Positions 7,557-16,250 of a DNA stretch of 64,000 bases are shown here, in pieces. The position numbers were made by a program, and so were the translations under genes. Under the pieces are notes generated by a model. That model searched no databases, was not told the origin of the DNA, and saw nothing but the letters and a program-made list of their open reading frames with translations. Source of the stretch: Caldilinea sp. CFX5 (GTDB lineage: Bacteria > Chloroflexota > Anaerolineae > Caldilineales > Caldilineaceae); the NCBI GenBank assembly GCA_021405325.1, contig QWII01000019.1:164772-228771 (forward strand). Reading direction: 5' to 3'. Numbering within the stretch: the first letter of the stretch is position 1; every line of letters begins with the position of its first letter.

Positions 7557-8696
7557 TCACCAATCAGCAATGCTGCCATCGGGACGGAAAGCTTCAGGAA
7601 TCCACGGCTGGGCCGGATGACGCAGCAACGCCGCTTCATCCATCTCCGCCCCCAGGCCAACTCCTTGCGGCAAGCCACAACAGCCATCGGTTTCCACCGT
7701 CGGCAAGGTGGTGCAGATCTGGCGCATAAACTCATGGTGTTCATGACGATGTTCAAGATGGGTAAAAGCTTGGGCATGGGCGGCCAAGTGGACGCTGGCT
7801 AATGATTGCAGCGGTCCGTTTGGGTTATGCGGGTTAAAGGCGACGCCATAGAGTTCCGCCAGCGAAGCGATCTTGAGCATTTCGGTGATGCCGCCGGCGT
7901 TGGCAACATCGGGCTGGATGATGGAGACCAGTTCTTGTTCCAGCAGATTGCGAAAACCCCAGCGGGTAAAGAGCCGTTCACCCGTGGCAATGGGAAGCTG
8001 AAATTTTTCGGCACAACGTTGCAACCCATGCTCAATCTCCGGTAAGACCGGCTCTTCGATCCAGAGTGGGTAGGTGTGACGCACCGCCGCTTCCAGTTGC
8101 ACCGCCAGACCAGGGCTGGGCCGGCCATGAAAATCAAGGGCAAAATCGCAGCGCTCGCCAATTTCCTCGCGTACCGCCTCACAACAAGCCACCACCTGGC
8201 GAATGGTCTGCATTCCTTCAATTGCACTGACCGCCGGCAACGGGTAGATTTTGACAACCTGATAGCCCAACGCCAACGCTTGGCGCGCTCGTTCGCGAAA
8301 GACAGCCGGATCCGTTGAAAGTCCCAGGTTGGCATAGAGGCGCACCCGGTTCCGTACCGCGCCGCCAAAGAGGCGATAGAGCGGCAGGCCAGCCACTTTA
8401 CCCCGAATGTCCCATAGCGCCATATCAATGCCGGATAGTGCTGCGGTTTGAATTGGCCCGCCACGCCAGTAACTGTGACGATACATGCGCTGCCAACACC
8501 ATTCGGTGTCCAGCGGGTCAGCGCCAAGGATCAGCTTTTCCAGGTCTTTGATCGCCCCCTGGACGCCCTGCGTTTTGGTCGGCAGCGAACATTCGCCCCA
8601 GCCAACGAGTCCCGGCTCGTCAGTTTCTACTTTGACATAAACCCAGTCGGTGACGGGACTCCAACAACCGATGGGATGCAATGCAACGATTCTCAT
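7557..8696 (-). CDS. Enolase-superfamily sugar-acid dehydratase (galactonate dehydratase-like)
   Basis: These enzymes remove water from sugar acids such as D-galactonate to give 2-keto-3-deoxy acids. The 379-residue protein has the galactonate-dehydratase residues: D188 and H190 in A-L-D-F-H-G, E214 in I-E-E-P, E240 in T-G-E-R-L and H290 in F-N-P-H-N-P-N-G-P. The N-terminal capping domain is complete. It faces the acetyltransferase tail to tail with a 27-base gap. The nearby Gfo/Idh/MocA oxidoreductase may belong to the same sugar route, but it is on the other strand. Mannonate, rhamnonate or arabinonate are alternative substrates. Confidence 0.8.
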   Translation of the reverse strand: MRIVALHPIGCWSPVTDWVYVKVETDEPGLVGWGECSLPTKTQGVQGAIKDLEKLILGADPLDTEWCWQRMYRHSYWRGGPIQTAALSGIDMALWDIRGKVAGLPLYRLFGGAVRNRVRLYANLGLSTDPAVFRERARQALALGYQVVKIYPLPAVSAIEGMQTIRQVVACCEAVREEIGERCDFALDFHGRPSPGLAVQLEAAVRHTYPLWIEEPVLPEIEHGLQRCAEKFQLPIATGERLFTRWGFRNLLEQELVSIIQPDVANAGGITEMLKIASLAELYGVAFNPHNPNGPLQSLASVHLAAHAQAFTHLEHRHEHHEFMRQICTTLPTVETDGCCGLPQGVGLGAEMDEAALLRHPAQPWIPEAFRPDGSIADW

Positions 8697-8848
8697 AATA
8701 TTTTACCTGATGGGTTGGCTGATAGTGCTGTATCTGTTCATATTATCAACATAAGTTCGCTTAAACGCAAGCCATATAAATTGATAATACGTGCCTAAGC
8801 TTAATTTTTCGTTAGATTTGTGCTGTGATAATATAATAGAAGATAAAA

Positions 8849-8888
8849 ACTTATATCATCTTGACAAAACTTATAAAATACTTATAAT
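8849..8888 (+). promoter_or_regulatory. Toxin-antitoxin promoter with ACTTATA repeats
   Basis: TTGACA (8861-8866) and TATAAT (8883-8888) are 16 bases apart, a near-consensus promoter. ACTTATA occurs at 8849-8855, 8869-8875 and 8880-8886, offsets of 20 and 11 bases, so all copies face the same side of the helix and two overlap the promoter. This is what an autoregulatory antitoxin site would look like. The expected start site falls on or next to the toxin ATG at 8894, implying a leaderless transcript. The AT-rich stretch 8697-8848 shows nothing else. Confidence 0.6.
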
Positions 8889-8893
8889 TCAAA

Positions 8894-9071
8894 ATGAACA
8901 AAATTATTTGGCGTCCGAAAGCGCTGCGTCAATGTGAAACGCTTGACGAACCACAGGTATGGCTATCGTCTGCGTGTGGGAAAGTATCGGGTCTTTTTTG
9001 ATTTTCAGGATGGGGAAGCGCGGATTGTGTGGATCGAAGAGGTAAAGAAACGCGATGAACACACCTATTGA
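8894..9071 (+). pseudogene. RelE/ParE-type toxin remnant with internal deletion
   Basis: The frame from ATG 8894 begins M-N-K-I-I-W-R-P-K-A-L-R-Q, a RelE/HigB-like start. After about 8930 the reading continues in another frame as N-V-K-R-L-T-N-H-R-Y-G-Y-R-L-R-V-G-K, then V-F-F-D-F, ending K-K-R-D-E-H-T-Y at 9071, the normal RelE C-terminus. The two parts together are only ~58 codons, whereas the family has ~90, so roughly 100 bases are missing out of frame. The toxin should be dead; the antitoxin gene overlaps its end by 17 bases in the usual way. Confidence 0.8.
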
Positions 9072-9414
9072 ACAGCAAATGGTCGGCTCACAGATCGCTT
9101 ATCAGACAATTAAAGATGCTAGCGGCGCGATTCAGTATGTCGTTGTACCATACGAAGATTTTCTACGGATGGAGAGCAACGCAGAACCGTGGGTGCCAAA
9201 TGAAGTTGTCGAGCAAGTCATCATGGGCAAGTTGACGCCCATGCGCGCCTGGCGTGAATATTTAGGTTCAACCCAAAGTGAAGTCGCCGCACGGATGGAA
9301 ATTTCACAGGCAGCCTATGCCCAGTTGGAAGCGCCCGAAGCGCGTCCCCGTCAATCGACATTGCGCCGTGTCGCGCAGGCGCTCGGTATTCAACTCGAAC
9401 AACTAGATTTTTAA
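9055..9414 (+). CDS. XRE-family antitoxin (orphaned)
   Basis: 119 residues. The first ~45 residues include a Y-E-D-F-L-R-M stretch as in antitoxins with an N-terminal toxin-binding part; residues about 62-119 form an XRE helix-turn-helix (T-Q-S-E-V-A-A-R-M-E-I-S-Q-A-A-Y recognition region). It would neutralise the RelE toxin and repress the promoter at 8861-8888. The reading frame is intact although the toxin next to it is destroyed, so it may now act only as a repressor or as an anti-addiction gene. Confidence 0.8.
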   Translation: MNTPIEQQMVGSQIAYQTIKDASGAIQYVVVPYEDFLRMESNAEPWVPNEVVEQVIMGKLTPMRAWREYLGSTQSEVAARMEISQAAYAQLEAPEARPRQSTLRRVAQALGIQLEQLDF

Positions 9415-9460
9415 TGATCCAACACCTTGAACAACTACAACAAGATTCTGGAGCAACAAC

Positions 9461-10459
9461 ATGACCAAAGTACGCTGGGCCATTGTCGGCACGAGTGGAT
9501 TTGCGCTGGATTGGCTGGCGCGTGGCATTCAACTGGGCAGCAATGCCGAATTGACCGCGGTTGTCAGTCGCGACGCCGAGCGGGGCAAAGCGGCAGCAGC
9601 CAAGTTGGGCGCGCCCCATGTCTTTACCTCCATCGCCACTATTAACAAAAGCGTAGTCGATGGCGTCTTTCTTTGTCTGCCCAACACGCAACATGCGCCC
9701 TTTGCCATTGCCGCCGCTGAACACGGCTTGCATGTGATTTGCGAAAAGCCGATGGCCCCGTCGCTGGCCGAGTGCCAGGCGATGATCGACGCCGCCCGCG
9801 CCAACAAGGTTGTCCTCGCCGTGGCGCACTGTATGGAGTTTGGCAGCCCGCTGACGAAAGCTCGTGAATTGCTGGCGCAAAACGCCATCGGCACGGTGAT
9901 CAGCGCCTCGATCAGCGCCTCCTATCCCACCGGACCGACCGCCAATGGCTGGCGACAGACCGATAGTCCCGACCAGGGCGGCGGTATCCTCTATGACATG
10001 GGTGTTCACGCCGTCGATGGCATTACCCGGCTCCTGGGGCCGATTACGCAGGTGGCGGCGTGGGCGGACAAGCGCACCCACAACTTCAACACCGAAGACA
10101 CCGCCAGCATTCTCGCCCGCTTTGCCAGTGGCGCGCATGGCTTTATTCAGTCGCACTTTAATTGTCTGCAAAACTCGCTGGAGATTCAGGGCACCGAAGG
10201 GCGCATTTGGAGCAACGCCTGGTGGGGCCGCGACTACAAGGGGGAGATCCACCTGCAACGGGGCAAAGAGGTGACAGACTTCGACCTGCCCCAAGTCAAT
10301 GTCTATGTGCCGCAGATTGAGCATGTTTCGGGCTGTATCTTGCGTGGGGAGACTCCCGTTATCTCTGGTGAACGGGGCATGGCGAATATTGCCGTCCTGC
10401 GCGCCGCGCTCGCATCGGCCCGGAGTGGACAGATCGTGAATGTAGCGTCAATGTCATAA
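9461..10459 (+). CDS. Gfo/Idh/MocA-family NAD(P)-dependent oxidoreductase
   Basis: This family oxidises or reduces sugars and their derivatives with NAD(P). The 332-residue protein has an N-terminal Rossmann fold (I-V-G-T-S-G-F-A, residues 8-15), the signature C-E-K-P-M-A (about 95-100) with the catalytic-region lysine, and a C-terminal alpha/beta substrate domain with G-G-G-I-L-Y-D-M-G-V-H. GGAG lies 8 bases before the ATG. Substrate unknown; the divergently oriented dehydratase at 7557-8696 suggests sugar-acid metabolism. Confidence 0.85.
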   Translation: MTKVRWAIVGTSGFALDWLARGIQLGSNAELTAVVSRDAERGKAAAAKLGAPHVFTSIATINKSVVDGVFLCLPNTQHAPFAIAAAEHGLHVICEKPMAPSLAECQAMIDAARANKVVLAVAHCMEFGSPLTKARELLAQNAIGTVISASISASYPTGPTANGWRQTDSPDQGGGILYDMGVHAVDGITRLLGPITQVAAWADKRTHNFNTEDTASILARFASGAHGFIQSHFNCLQNSLEIQGTEGRIWSNAWWGRDYKGEIHLQRGKEVTDFDLPQVNVYVPQIEHVSGCILRGETPVISGERGMANIAVLRAALASARSGQIVNVASMS

Positions 10460-10485
10460 GCAGCCGGTCGCCACGCTGTTGTATA

Positions 10486-10518
10486 ACAAACCGGGTTTCT
10501 GCCAGAAACCCGGTTTGT
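10486..10518. repeat. Perfect 16-bp inverted repeat between tandem genes
   Basis: Arms 10486-10501 and 10503-10518 are exact complements with one central base. No T-run follows, so it is not a standard intrinsic terminator, though it may stabilise the 3' end of the upstream mRNA. Confidence 0.7.
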
Positions 10519-10534
10519 GATTGTGAGGACAACC

Positions 10535-11518
10535 ATGAAATACTTTCTAACCGGGGCGACGGGCTTTGTGGGCGGTGTATTGGCGCAGAAATTGCGTAGC
10601 GCCGGCCATGAGGTGCGGGCGTTGGTGCGCAATCCGGGCAAAGCCGGCAAACTGGCAGAAGTGGGCGTACAGCTTTATCAAGGGGACATTACCGATCAAG
10701 CGAGTCTGCGCACACCGATGACCGGCGTCGATGGTCTCTTTCATGTCGCCGGCTGGTACAAAATCGGCACGCCGGATAAAGCCGAAGGGCAACGGGTCAA
10801 TGTCGATGGCACACGCAATGTGTTGACCGTCATGCAAGAATTAGGCCTTGCCAAAGGGGTCTACACCAGCACCCTGGCCGTCAACAGCGATACCCATGGC
10901 ATCGAAGTGGATGAACGCTATCAGTTCACCGGGCGTCATCTCAGCGTCTATGACCGGACCAAGGCCGACGCCCATAAGGTGGCCGCAAGCTTTATTGCCC
11001 AGGGCTTGCCGCTGGTGATTGTCCAGCCGGGGTTGATCTACGGCCCTGGCGATACTGGCCCCAGCCACGATGCCATTGTCCAGTTCTTGCAACGCAAACT
11101 GCCCATGCTGCCCCAACAGACCGCCTATTCGTGGGCGCATGTGGAGGACGTGGCCGCTGCCCATATCGCGGCTATGGAGAAAGGCGTCCCCGGTGAAAAT
11201 TACTTTATCTGTGGGCCAACCCATACGCTGATCGAAGGGATGCAGATGATCGCCCAGATCAGCGGCGTCCCTGCGCCCAAGCTGACCGCCCCGCCGGCGC
11301 TGCTGAAAAGCCTGGCTGCGCTCATGGGCTTGATCGAGCCGTTCGTGACCCTCCCGCCGACCTACACTGCCGAGTATCTGCGGGTCAGCGCCGGCGCCAC
11401 CTATATCGGCAAGAACGACAAAGCACGCCGCCTGTTGGGCTTTACCCCACGCCCCCTTGCCGAAGGACTGCGCGAAACCATTACCCTGGAAATGCAGGCA
11501 TTGGGTGGCCAAACATAA
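10535..11518 (+). CDS. Extended SDR, NAD-dependent epimerase/dihydroflavonol-reductase-like
   Basis: 327 residues. The N-terminus has the nucleotide-binding T-G-A-T-G-F-V-G (6-13), and the catalytic pair is visible in V-Y-D-R-T-K-A (Tyr and Lys about 130-135) after S-T in V-Y-T-S-T. GAGGAC 9 bases upstream supports the ATG at 10535; the in-frame codon at 10517 lies within or next to the preceding inverted repeat. Such proteins reduce aldehydes, ketones or nucleotide sugars; the exact substrate cannot be told. It stands alone between two inverted repeats. Confidence 0.8.
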   Translation: MKYFLTGATGFVGGVLAQKLRSAGHEVRALVRNPGKAGKLAEVGVQLYQGDITDQASLRTPMTGVDGLFHVAGWYKIGTPDKAEGQRVNVDGTRNVLTVMQELGLAKGVYTSTLAVNSDTHGIEVDERYQFTGRHLSVYDRTKADAHKVAASFIAQGLPLVIVQPGLIYGPGDTGPSHDAIVQFLQRKLPMLPQQTAYSWAHVEDVAAAHIAAMEKGVPGENYFICGPTHTLIEGMQMIAQISGVPAPKLTAPPALLKSLAALMGLIEPFVTLPPTYTAEYLRVSAGATYIGKNDKARRLLGFTPRPLAEGLRETITLEMQALGGQT

Positions 11519-11546
11519 AGTATGTGAACTTCCACACTGGGATAAA

Positions 11547-11611
11547 GTATACACGGATAGAAAGGAACACTGCTCGCGCAAAAAACAGTGTTCCTTTCTA
11601 TCCGTGTATAC
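11547..11611. repeat. Perfect 26-bp inverted repeat between convergent genes
   Basis: Arms 11547-11572 and 11586-11611 are exact complements with a 13-base loop. The arm contains GGATAGAAAGGAACACTG. No T-run follows on either side. It sits in the gap where transcription from both neighbours meets. Confidence 0.85.
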
Positions 11612-11648
11612 AATCCTCGCTACCGCTTACCCTAACGCTTGCCGATCC

Positions 11649-14600
11649 TTACTTGCGCACCAACGGCATGAACACCTCCACCGGCTGCAAGCTAAAGCTC
11701 CAGGTGTAGTCGGCGCCCATGGTGCGGCCATCTTCGGCTTGCACACCGTCGGCGTCCCCCTTGAGTGTGGCGGTGACCGCGCCCTTGAGCGGCACGCTTG
11801 GTTGGAAGCCGACGCCCACTGTCTTGACACCATCAAAGTCCACCAGCAGATAGGTCGTACCGGGGACAACATTGCCGGCGCTATCCTTGACCGTCAACGC
11901 AGTTTCCAGCGTTTCCAGCTTCATCGGCACGGCAAAGCCGATCTCGACGCGAGCCGTTCCGGCGCCGCCAGGGATGGGCGTCCAGGTGTTGGGGGCGATG
12001 GCCCACGGCGTGGCGCTTTGCAACGGCGTCCAATCAGAGTAGTTGCCGCTGAAGTCATAGGCGCGCAGGCCATAGTAGACGGTGGTATTGTCTTCCAAGC
12101 CCCAAATCTTGGCATCGACAATGCCATTGGTGCCGGTCAACACAATCTTCGACCCCATCGTGCGGGTGTAGACAAATTGGTTGGGGTCGTTAACCAACCC
12201 AAAGCCGATCTCATAACCAGCCAGATCCCGTTCGCTATTCTGTGTCCACTTGACCAACAATTCACCGGCTTGCGGCGTGGCGGTGAGACCAGTCGGAACG
12301 GCGGGTGCGCGCTTGTCATCGACGGTGATCACCACATCACTCACCGCATAGACGGCGCCATTCTGGTTGTCATCCACAATCGCCACCATGCGGTATTTGC
12401 CGCTGCCGACCTCGCTCAGATTTTCGGTGTGGCTGCCGGCGCCCAGGAGCAGATTTTCTTTCACAATGGTAATGCCTGCAAAATCGACATTGTTTTTGTC
12501 ACCCGTGTCGGCCACGTAACCAACGCTCACCACGGCATTCGGGCTGTCGATGTCGCTGCTCGTCCAGTTGATTGTACCGCCGGTGGCAGTGGGCGCACTG
12601 GCTTCGGCGGCCACCACCCCGTTGGCGCAGGTGATGGTCAAGCCCGGCAGGTCGCTGCCTGTACAGGTGACGCTGGTAATGCTAACGGACGGCAACTGAT
12701 TCATGGTGTAGGAAACTTTTTCGTACTGCGTCGGCGCATTGTCCACCACGATCTTATAAGTGCCGGGGGCGGCGTTCTTGATGACAAAGAGCAGGTTGGT
12801 GCCGCTGATAGCCGATGTTTCACGCAGGAAGTCAGTATTGACCTTGTCCACGGTCGCTTCGGTCAGCGTGCTGTTGTCGGGGCGCACCAGCGTGACGACC
12901 GGGCTGCCATCCTTGTGGTTGATGCCCGCCACCAGTGTGGTGGTTTTGTCCAGCGCGACATCAATGGTGTCTTGCAGGATCTGCTCGGTGCCGTTGATCT
13001 GGCCGGCCGCCAGCACCAGCCCGGCGCTTTGCGCTTCGGCCACACTCAGGGCGCGGCTGCCAAAGCCCGCTTCGCCATTGGCCGCGGCAGCGCGCACGGC
13101 TGCCGCCGGCACCAGGACATATGTGTCCAGACCCGTGAAGTCAAAGAAATTGCCACCGTTGCTGGATGCCTGGAAGTTGATAAAGATGCCGATACAGAGA
13201 ACGATCCCACAGCGCGTGCCTTTGAGACCGGTTGTTTCGCGCGCCGGGCTAAAGTTGTTGTCGGTAAAGACGCCGCCGGTAAAGTTGACTGTGGAGCCTT
13301 TCAGATCAAAGGGTGGCAGGCCAGTGCCAAATTGATTCTTGTCAAGCCCAACCTCCCAGCCGGCGGAGAGGGCAAAGCGGCGCTTGTTGGGGTCGGTGGT
13401 CGTGCCTTTGCCCACGCGCAGGTTGAAGTTGCCTTTGACCACAACCAGATTGACATTGACCGCGGCGTTCATCCCATTGCCGCCGGAGAAGCCTTCGCCA
13501 TCGCCGATGCGCACGGCGGCATTCGCCACTTCAAAGATCAGCACCGAGAGTTTGACCGTGCCGGTAAACTTAAAGGGGTTGAATTGAACGGTGATGTCAC
13601 CATCGGCTTTGGCAATGGGCAAGGTGCCGAGTGCGCCCAACGGGATGCCAAACTGGCTGGCCGCCGTGACACCCATCCCGATGGTGGCCGTGCCATTGGC
13701 GAGATCAAAGGAGCCGGTGACACGGGTCAAGACCAGACCGCTGCTACCCAACGGAATCGGCGGCAGCGGTGGCGAGAAGATTTCGACCTTGACCCCCATG
13801 CCGGCAAAGGCGCCGCTGGTATTGGTGCGGATGATCACATTGAGCGAGATGCCGCCGTTGGCCGAGCCGGGTTCGGCGCCAGGCAACGGCAACTTGCCGC
13901 CGGCGTGGAATTCATAGAGACCGGTGGTGGTATTCTTGAGGAAGGTGCCGCGCAGCGCCACTAACTGCACATTCCCTACCTTGACCGGCGGCAACTCAAA
14001 GCCGCCCCCCTGGATCGAGAAGTCGCCATTGCCTTTGACCGCCAGCCCTTGCACCACAATGCCGCCCGCGGGTGGATTATCGACGGCCAGACCGGTGGGC
14101 AGGCTCAAGGCGGCGCTGGCGACGGCAAAACCGCCATCATCGGTGCCGACTGGGTTGACCACGCTAAACTTAAAGCCGGCCACTTTGACCTCAAAGCCGG
14201 CCAGCTTCAGTTCAAAGGCTTTGGGGCCGGTGGGTGGTGGCGGCGTGCTGCCGGGGCAGGGTACAGTTATGCCAAGGGGGCCGAAACAGATTTTGTGCGG
14301 GACGTTCAGCGCGCTGGCCGTTACCGCTTGTTGACTTTGTGGCGTGGCATTGACCTCGCGGTTGTACCGCAGAATGGCCTGGCCGACGATGCCGGCGCTG
14401 TTCTGGTTGCCGGGCAGTTTGAGCGCGAAGGTGCCGGTGCCGGTCATGACAATGGTCTCTTGCACCACGCCGATAGTCGCACTCAGGTTGGCAATAAAGA
14501 CATTGTTTTCAAACGGCGGCAGACCGACGGTGCCATTGCCCAGTTTGAACTTAACCTGCTTGTTGTTGCCCATGCCCAGTTGGAAGTCGCCAACGCCAGC

Positions 14601-15956
14601 GGCGGTCTTCCCACCCAGGTAGGCCGGCCATTGCAGATCGACATTGGTGGCTTTGATGCCCCAGAAATCCTGCGCCGCGTCGCCCAGGAAGGTGGCGTTT
14701 TGCAGCTTGAAGGTCATCACCCCTAGCTTGGGGCTAAAGTTGGTCAGCCCGGCTTGGAAGACCGGTTTGAACTGGCCGTTGGCATCCTGCGCACGTCCGA
14801 TTTTAAGGACAATGGGCAATTTGCTGGCATCGGTCCCTGCGCCAAACTGCATGGTCGATTTGATCTGGATCGACTGGACATTCTGTTCACTGACCAGGCC
14901 CAGCGTCTGGCTCACCATCTTGAAAGATGAGCCAAATTCCCAATCCTTCACGCCCACTTCGACGCCGCCAATGCTCCAGACGCCATTGACATATTTGAGC
15001 TTGGTGAACTGGAAGATCAGCGAGGCGTCGGTCGGGTCAAGATTGGGGATGCTGGGGTTATCAGCTTTTAGCACCTTGACCAGCGTCGCTTCAAACTCAG
15101 CCGGGGTCGCGCCCTGTTTACCCTTTACCGCCACGCCGGAGACATCCATGAGCAGACCGCCCAGGCGGAACTTAAAGCCGTCGATGGTGGCGGTGGTCAG
15201 TGCGCCGTTGTCGCTCCACTCGGCGCGCATGGTAATTTCCAGATTGGGATTTTCGGCGGCGTCGCCAAGTTTGAGGCGAATCGGCACAGTGGCCTTGAAC
15301 TTTTTGGTGAAGAGATCAAATTCGCCATTGACTTTGGTCAACTCATCAACGCTGCCGCCATCTTTGAAGAAGGTTTCTGCGCCTAGCCGAGTGATAAAGG
15401 CCAACTGATAGGCTTGATTGCGCTTTACGCTGCGCTGGGTGAAGATCGGCACCGCACCTTCCGCCGGCAAAAAGATGCGCCCAGTGGCCGGATCGACAAA
15501 GAGCCGTCCAGCCGTCACTTCGCCACCCGCCGGTGGGTGATCAAAGACAAAGGTGCGCACTAGCCCCAGCCCGGTTGGATCGTTGATAAAAAAGACCTCA
15601 CCGATGATAAAGTCGGCCGTGCCGGTGAACGAGTCGGGTTGATTAAAGTGGAAGTAGGTGGGTTGGGTGATATTTTCGTTGAGAATCGAGCCGTCGAAAA
15701 CGCTGCCCGTATTGCGCACCTGAACAACCGGCGCACCCCCTTTGGGGCCGATTTTGACATTGCCAACGAGCTTAAAACCGCCGCCATTACTGGTCAATTC
15801 GGTGAATTGATCACCACAGACGGTGATTTGGTTAACATCACGACAGGTCTGGCCTTGGGCATTGACGGTGACAACCGCACCGGCCAACAACGCAAGAAAA
15901 AACACGGCCACGCCGGCCCAACGGTAGTGCGCATACACTTTGCGGAATGCAATCAT
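11649..15956 (-). CDS. Very large exported protein with Fn3 and Ig-like C-terminal domains and FMPLVRK tail
   Basis: 1435 residues. Start at 15956 is chosen because GTGAGG lies just upstream; the 15968 GTG codon is that ribosome site itself. A signal peptide occupies about residues 1-35. Most of the chain (about 40-1000) is Gly/Thr/Val-rich beta repeat material with recurrent V-x-G-x-F-x-L patterns, then a region about 1060-1200 like a pre-peptidase/Ig domain, a fibronectin type III domain near 1215-1310 (P-x-x-P-x-x-L-x-A to Y-x-L-R-A-Y-D), and a Big_5-like Ig domain ending in the tail V-F-M-P-L-V-R-K. It is probably a surface or matrix protein. No catalytic motif is visible. Confidence 0.85.
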   Translation of the reverse strand: MIAFRKVYAHYRWAGVAVFFLALLAGAVVTVNAQGQTCRDVNQITVCGDQFTELTSNGGGFKLVGNVKIGPKGGAPVVQVRNTGSVFDGSILNENITQPTYFHFNQPDSFTGTADFIIGEVFFINDPTGLGLVRTFVFDHPPAGGEVTAGRLFVDPATGRIFLPAEGAVPIFTQRSVKRNQAYQLAFITRLGAETFFKDGGSVDELTKVNGEFDLFTKKFKATVPIRLKLGDAAENPNLEITMRAEWSDNGALTTATIDGFKFRLGGLLMDVSGVAVKGKQGATPAEFEATLVKVLKADNPSIPNLDPTDASLIFQFTKLKYVNGVWSIGGVEVGVKDWEFGSSFKMVSQTLGLVSEQNVQSIQIKSTMQFGAGTDASKLPIVLKIGRAQDANGQFKPVFQAGLTNFSPKLGVMTFKLQNATFLGDAAQDFWGIKATNVDLQWPAYLGGKTAAGVGDFQLGMGNNKQVKFKLGNGTVGLPPFENNVFIANLSATIGVVQETIVMTGTGTFALKLPGNQNSAGIVGQAILRYNREVNATPQSQQAVTASALNVPHKICFGPLGITVPCPGSTPPPPTGPKAFELKLAGFEVKVAGFKFSVVNPVGTDDGGFAVASAALSLPTGLAVDNPPAGGIVVQGLAVKGNGDFSIQGGGFELPPVKVGNVQLVALRGTFLKNTTTGLYEFHAGGKLPLPGAEPGSANGGISLNVIIRTNTSGAFAGMGVKVEIFSPPLPPIPLGSSGLVLTRVTGSFDLANGTATIGMGVTAASQFGIPLGALGTLPIAKADGDITVQFNPFKFTGTVKLSVLIFEVANAAVRIGDGEGFSGGNGMNAAVNVNLVVVKGNFNLRVGKGTTTDPNKRRFALSAGWEVGLDKNQFGTGLPPFDLKGSTVNFTGGVFTDNNFSPARETTGLKGTRCGIVLCIGIFINFQASSNGGNFFDFTGLDTYVLVPAAAVRAAAANGEAGFGSRALSVAEAQSAGLVLAAGQINGTEQILQDTIDVALDKTTTLVAGINHKDGSPVVTLVRPDNSTLTEATVDKVNTDFLRETSAISGTNLLFVIKNAAPGTYKIVVDNAPTQYEKVSYTMNQLPSVSITSVTCTGSDLPGLTITCANGVVAAEASAPTATGGTINWTSSDIDSPNAVVSVGYVADTGDKNNVDFAGITIVKENLLLGAGSHTENLSEVGSGKYRMVAIVDDNQNGAVYAVSDVVITVDDKRAPAVPTGLTATPQAGELLVKWTQNSERDLAGYEIGFGLVNDPNQFVYTRTMGSKIVLTGTNGIVDAKIWGLEDNTTVYYGLRAYDFSGNYSDWTPLQSATPWAIAPNTWTPIPGGAGTARVEIGFAVPMKLETLETALTVKDSAGNVVPGTTYLLVDFDGVKTVGVGFQPSVPLKGAVTATLKGDADGVQAEDGRTMGADYTWSFSLQPVEVFMPLVRK

Positions 15957-16118
15957 AGGTTGCCTCACTTGATAAGTTCACGAAATAAAGATTGATTTTG
16001 CTCTGGTTGTGATGTTAAGGATAAAGATGAGCAGTGGAACGATGGAACGAGAGTCACATAGCTGCCTCCAATTTAGCCTTCGGCCACAGATCCCGCCACG
16101 CTGTCGCCTTTCGTGGTC

Positions 16119-16128
16119 ATTTACGCAA
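16119..16128 (-). promoter_or_regulatory. Copy of a shared intergenic 10-mer (TTGCGTAAAT)
   Basis: The minus strand reads TTGCGTAAAT, 9 bases before the -35 box of the NACHT gene. The same 10-mer is found at 33638-33647, 33657-33666 and 45696-45705, and with one change at 49275-49284, always between genes. Possible regulator site; nothing more is known. Confidence 0.35.
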
Positions 16129-16137
16129 ATTGGTCAA

Positions 16138-16166
16138 TTGAGCTTTGCCCCAATCTGCTTTATAAT
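16138..16166 (+). promoter_or_regulatory. Promoter of the XRE-NACHT gene
   Basis: TTGAGC (16138-16143) and a perfect TATAAT (16161-16166) are separated by 17 bases. The predicted start near 16173 leaves a leader of about 65-85 bases that contains the GGCAAA array. Confidence 0.65.
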
Positions 16167-16210
16167 CGTCTATTCTGACATGGGTTGTTGACAAAAGCAC
16201 TGACAAAGAC

Positions 16211-16250
16211 GGCAAATTTTTTTTGCCAAAATTTTGCCATGAGTGGCAAA
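16211..16250 (+). promoter_or_regulatory. Helically phased GGCAAA operator-like array
   Basis: Four copies of the hexamer GGCAAA occur at 16211 (+), 16222 (-), 16233 (-) and 16245 (+), spaced 11, 11 and 12 bases, i.e. one helical turn each. They fill the leader between the promoter and the start of a protein that itself carries an N-terminal helix-turn-helix, so autoregulation is the obvious reading. Two TGACAAA copies lie just upstream (16189, 16201). Confidence 0.6.

Noticed and set aside
11457..13964. 835-codon plus-strand ORF over the giant exported protein gene
   Set aside because: Antisense shadow of the minus-strand gene; its His/Gly/Arg-rich translation has no fold signs, while the minus strand has a signal peptide, domains and a tail.
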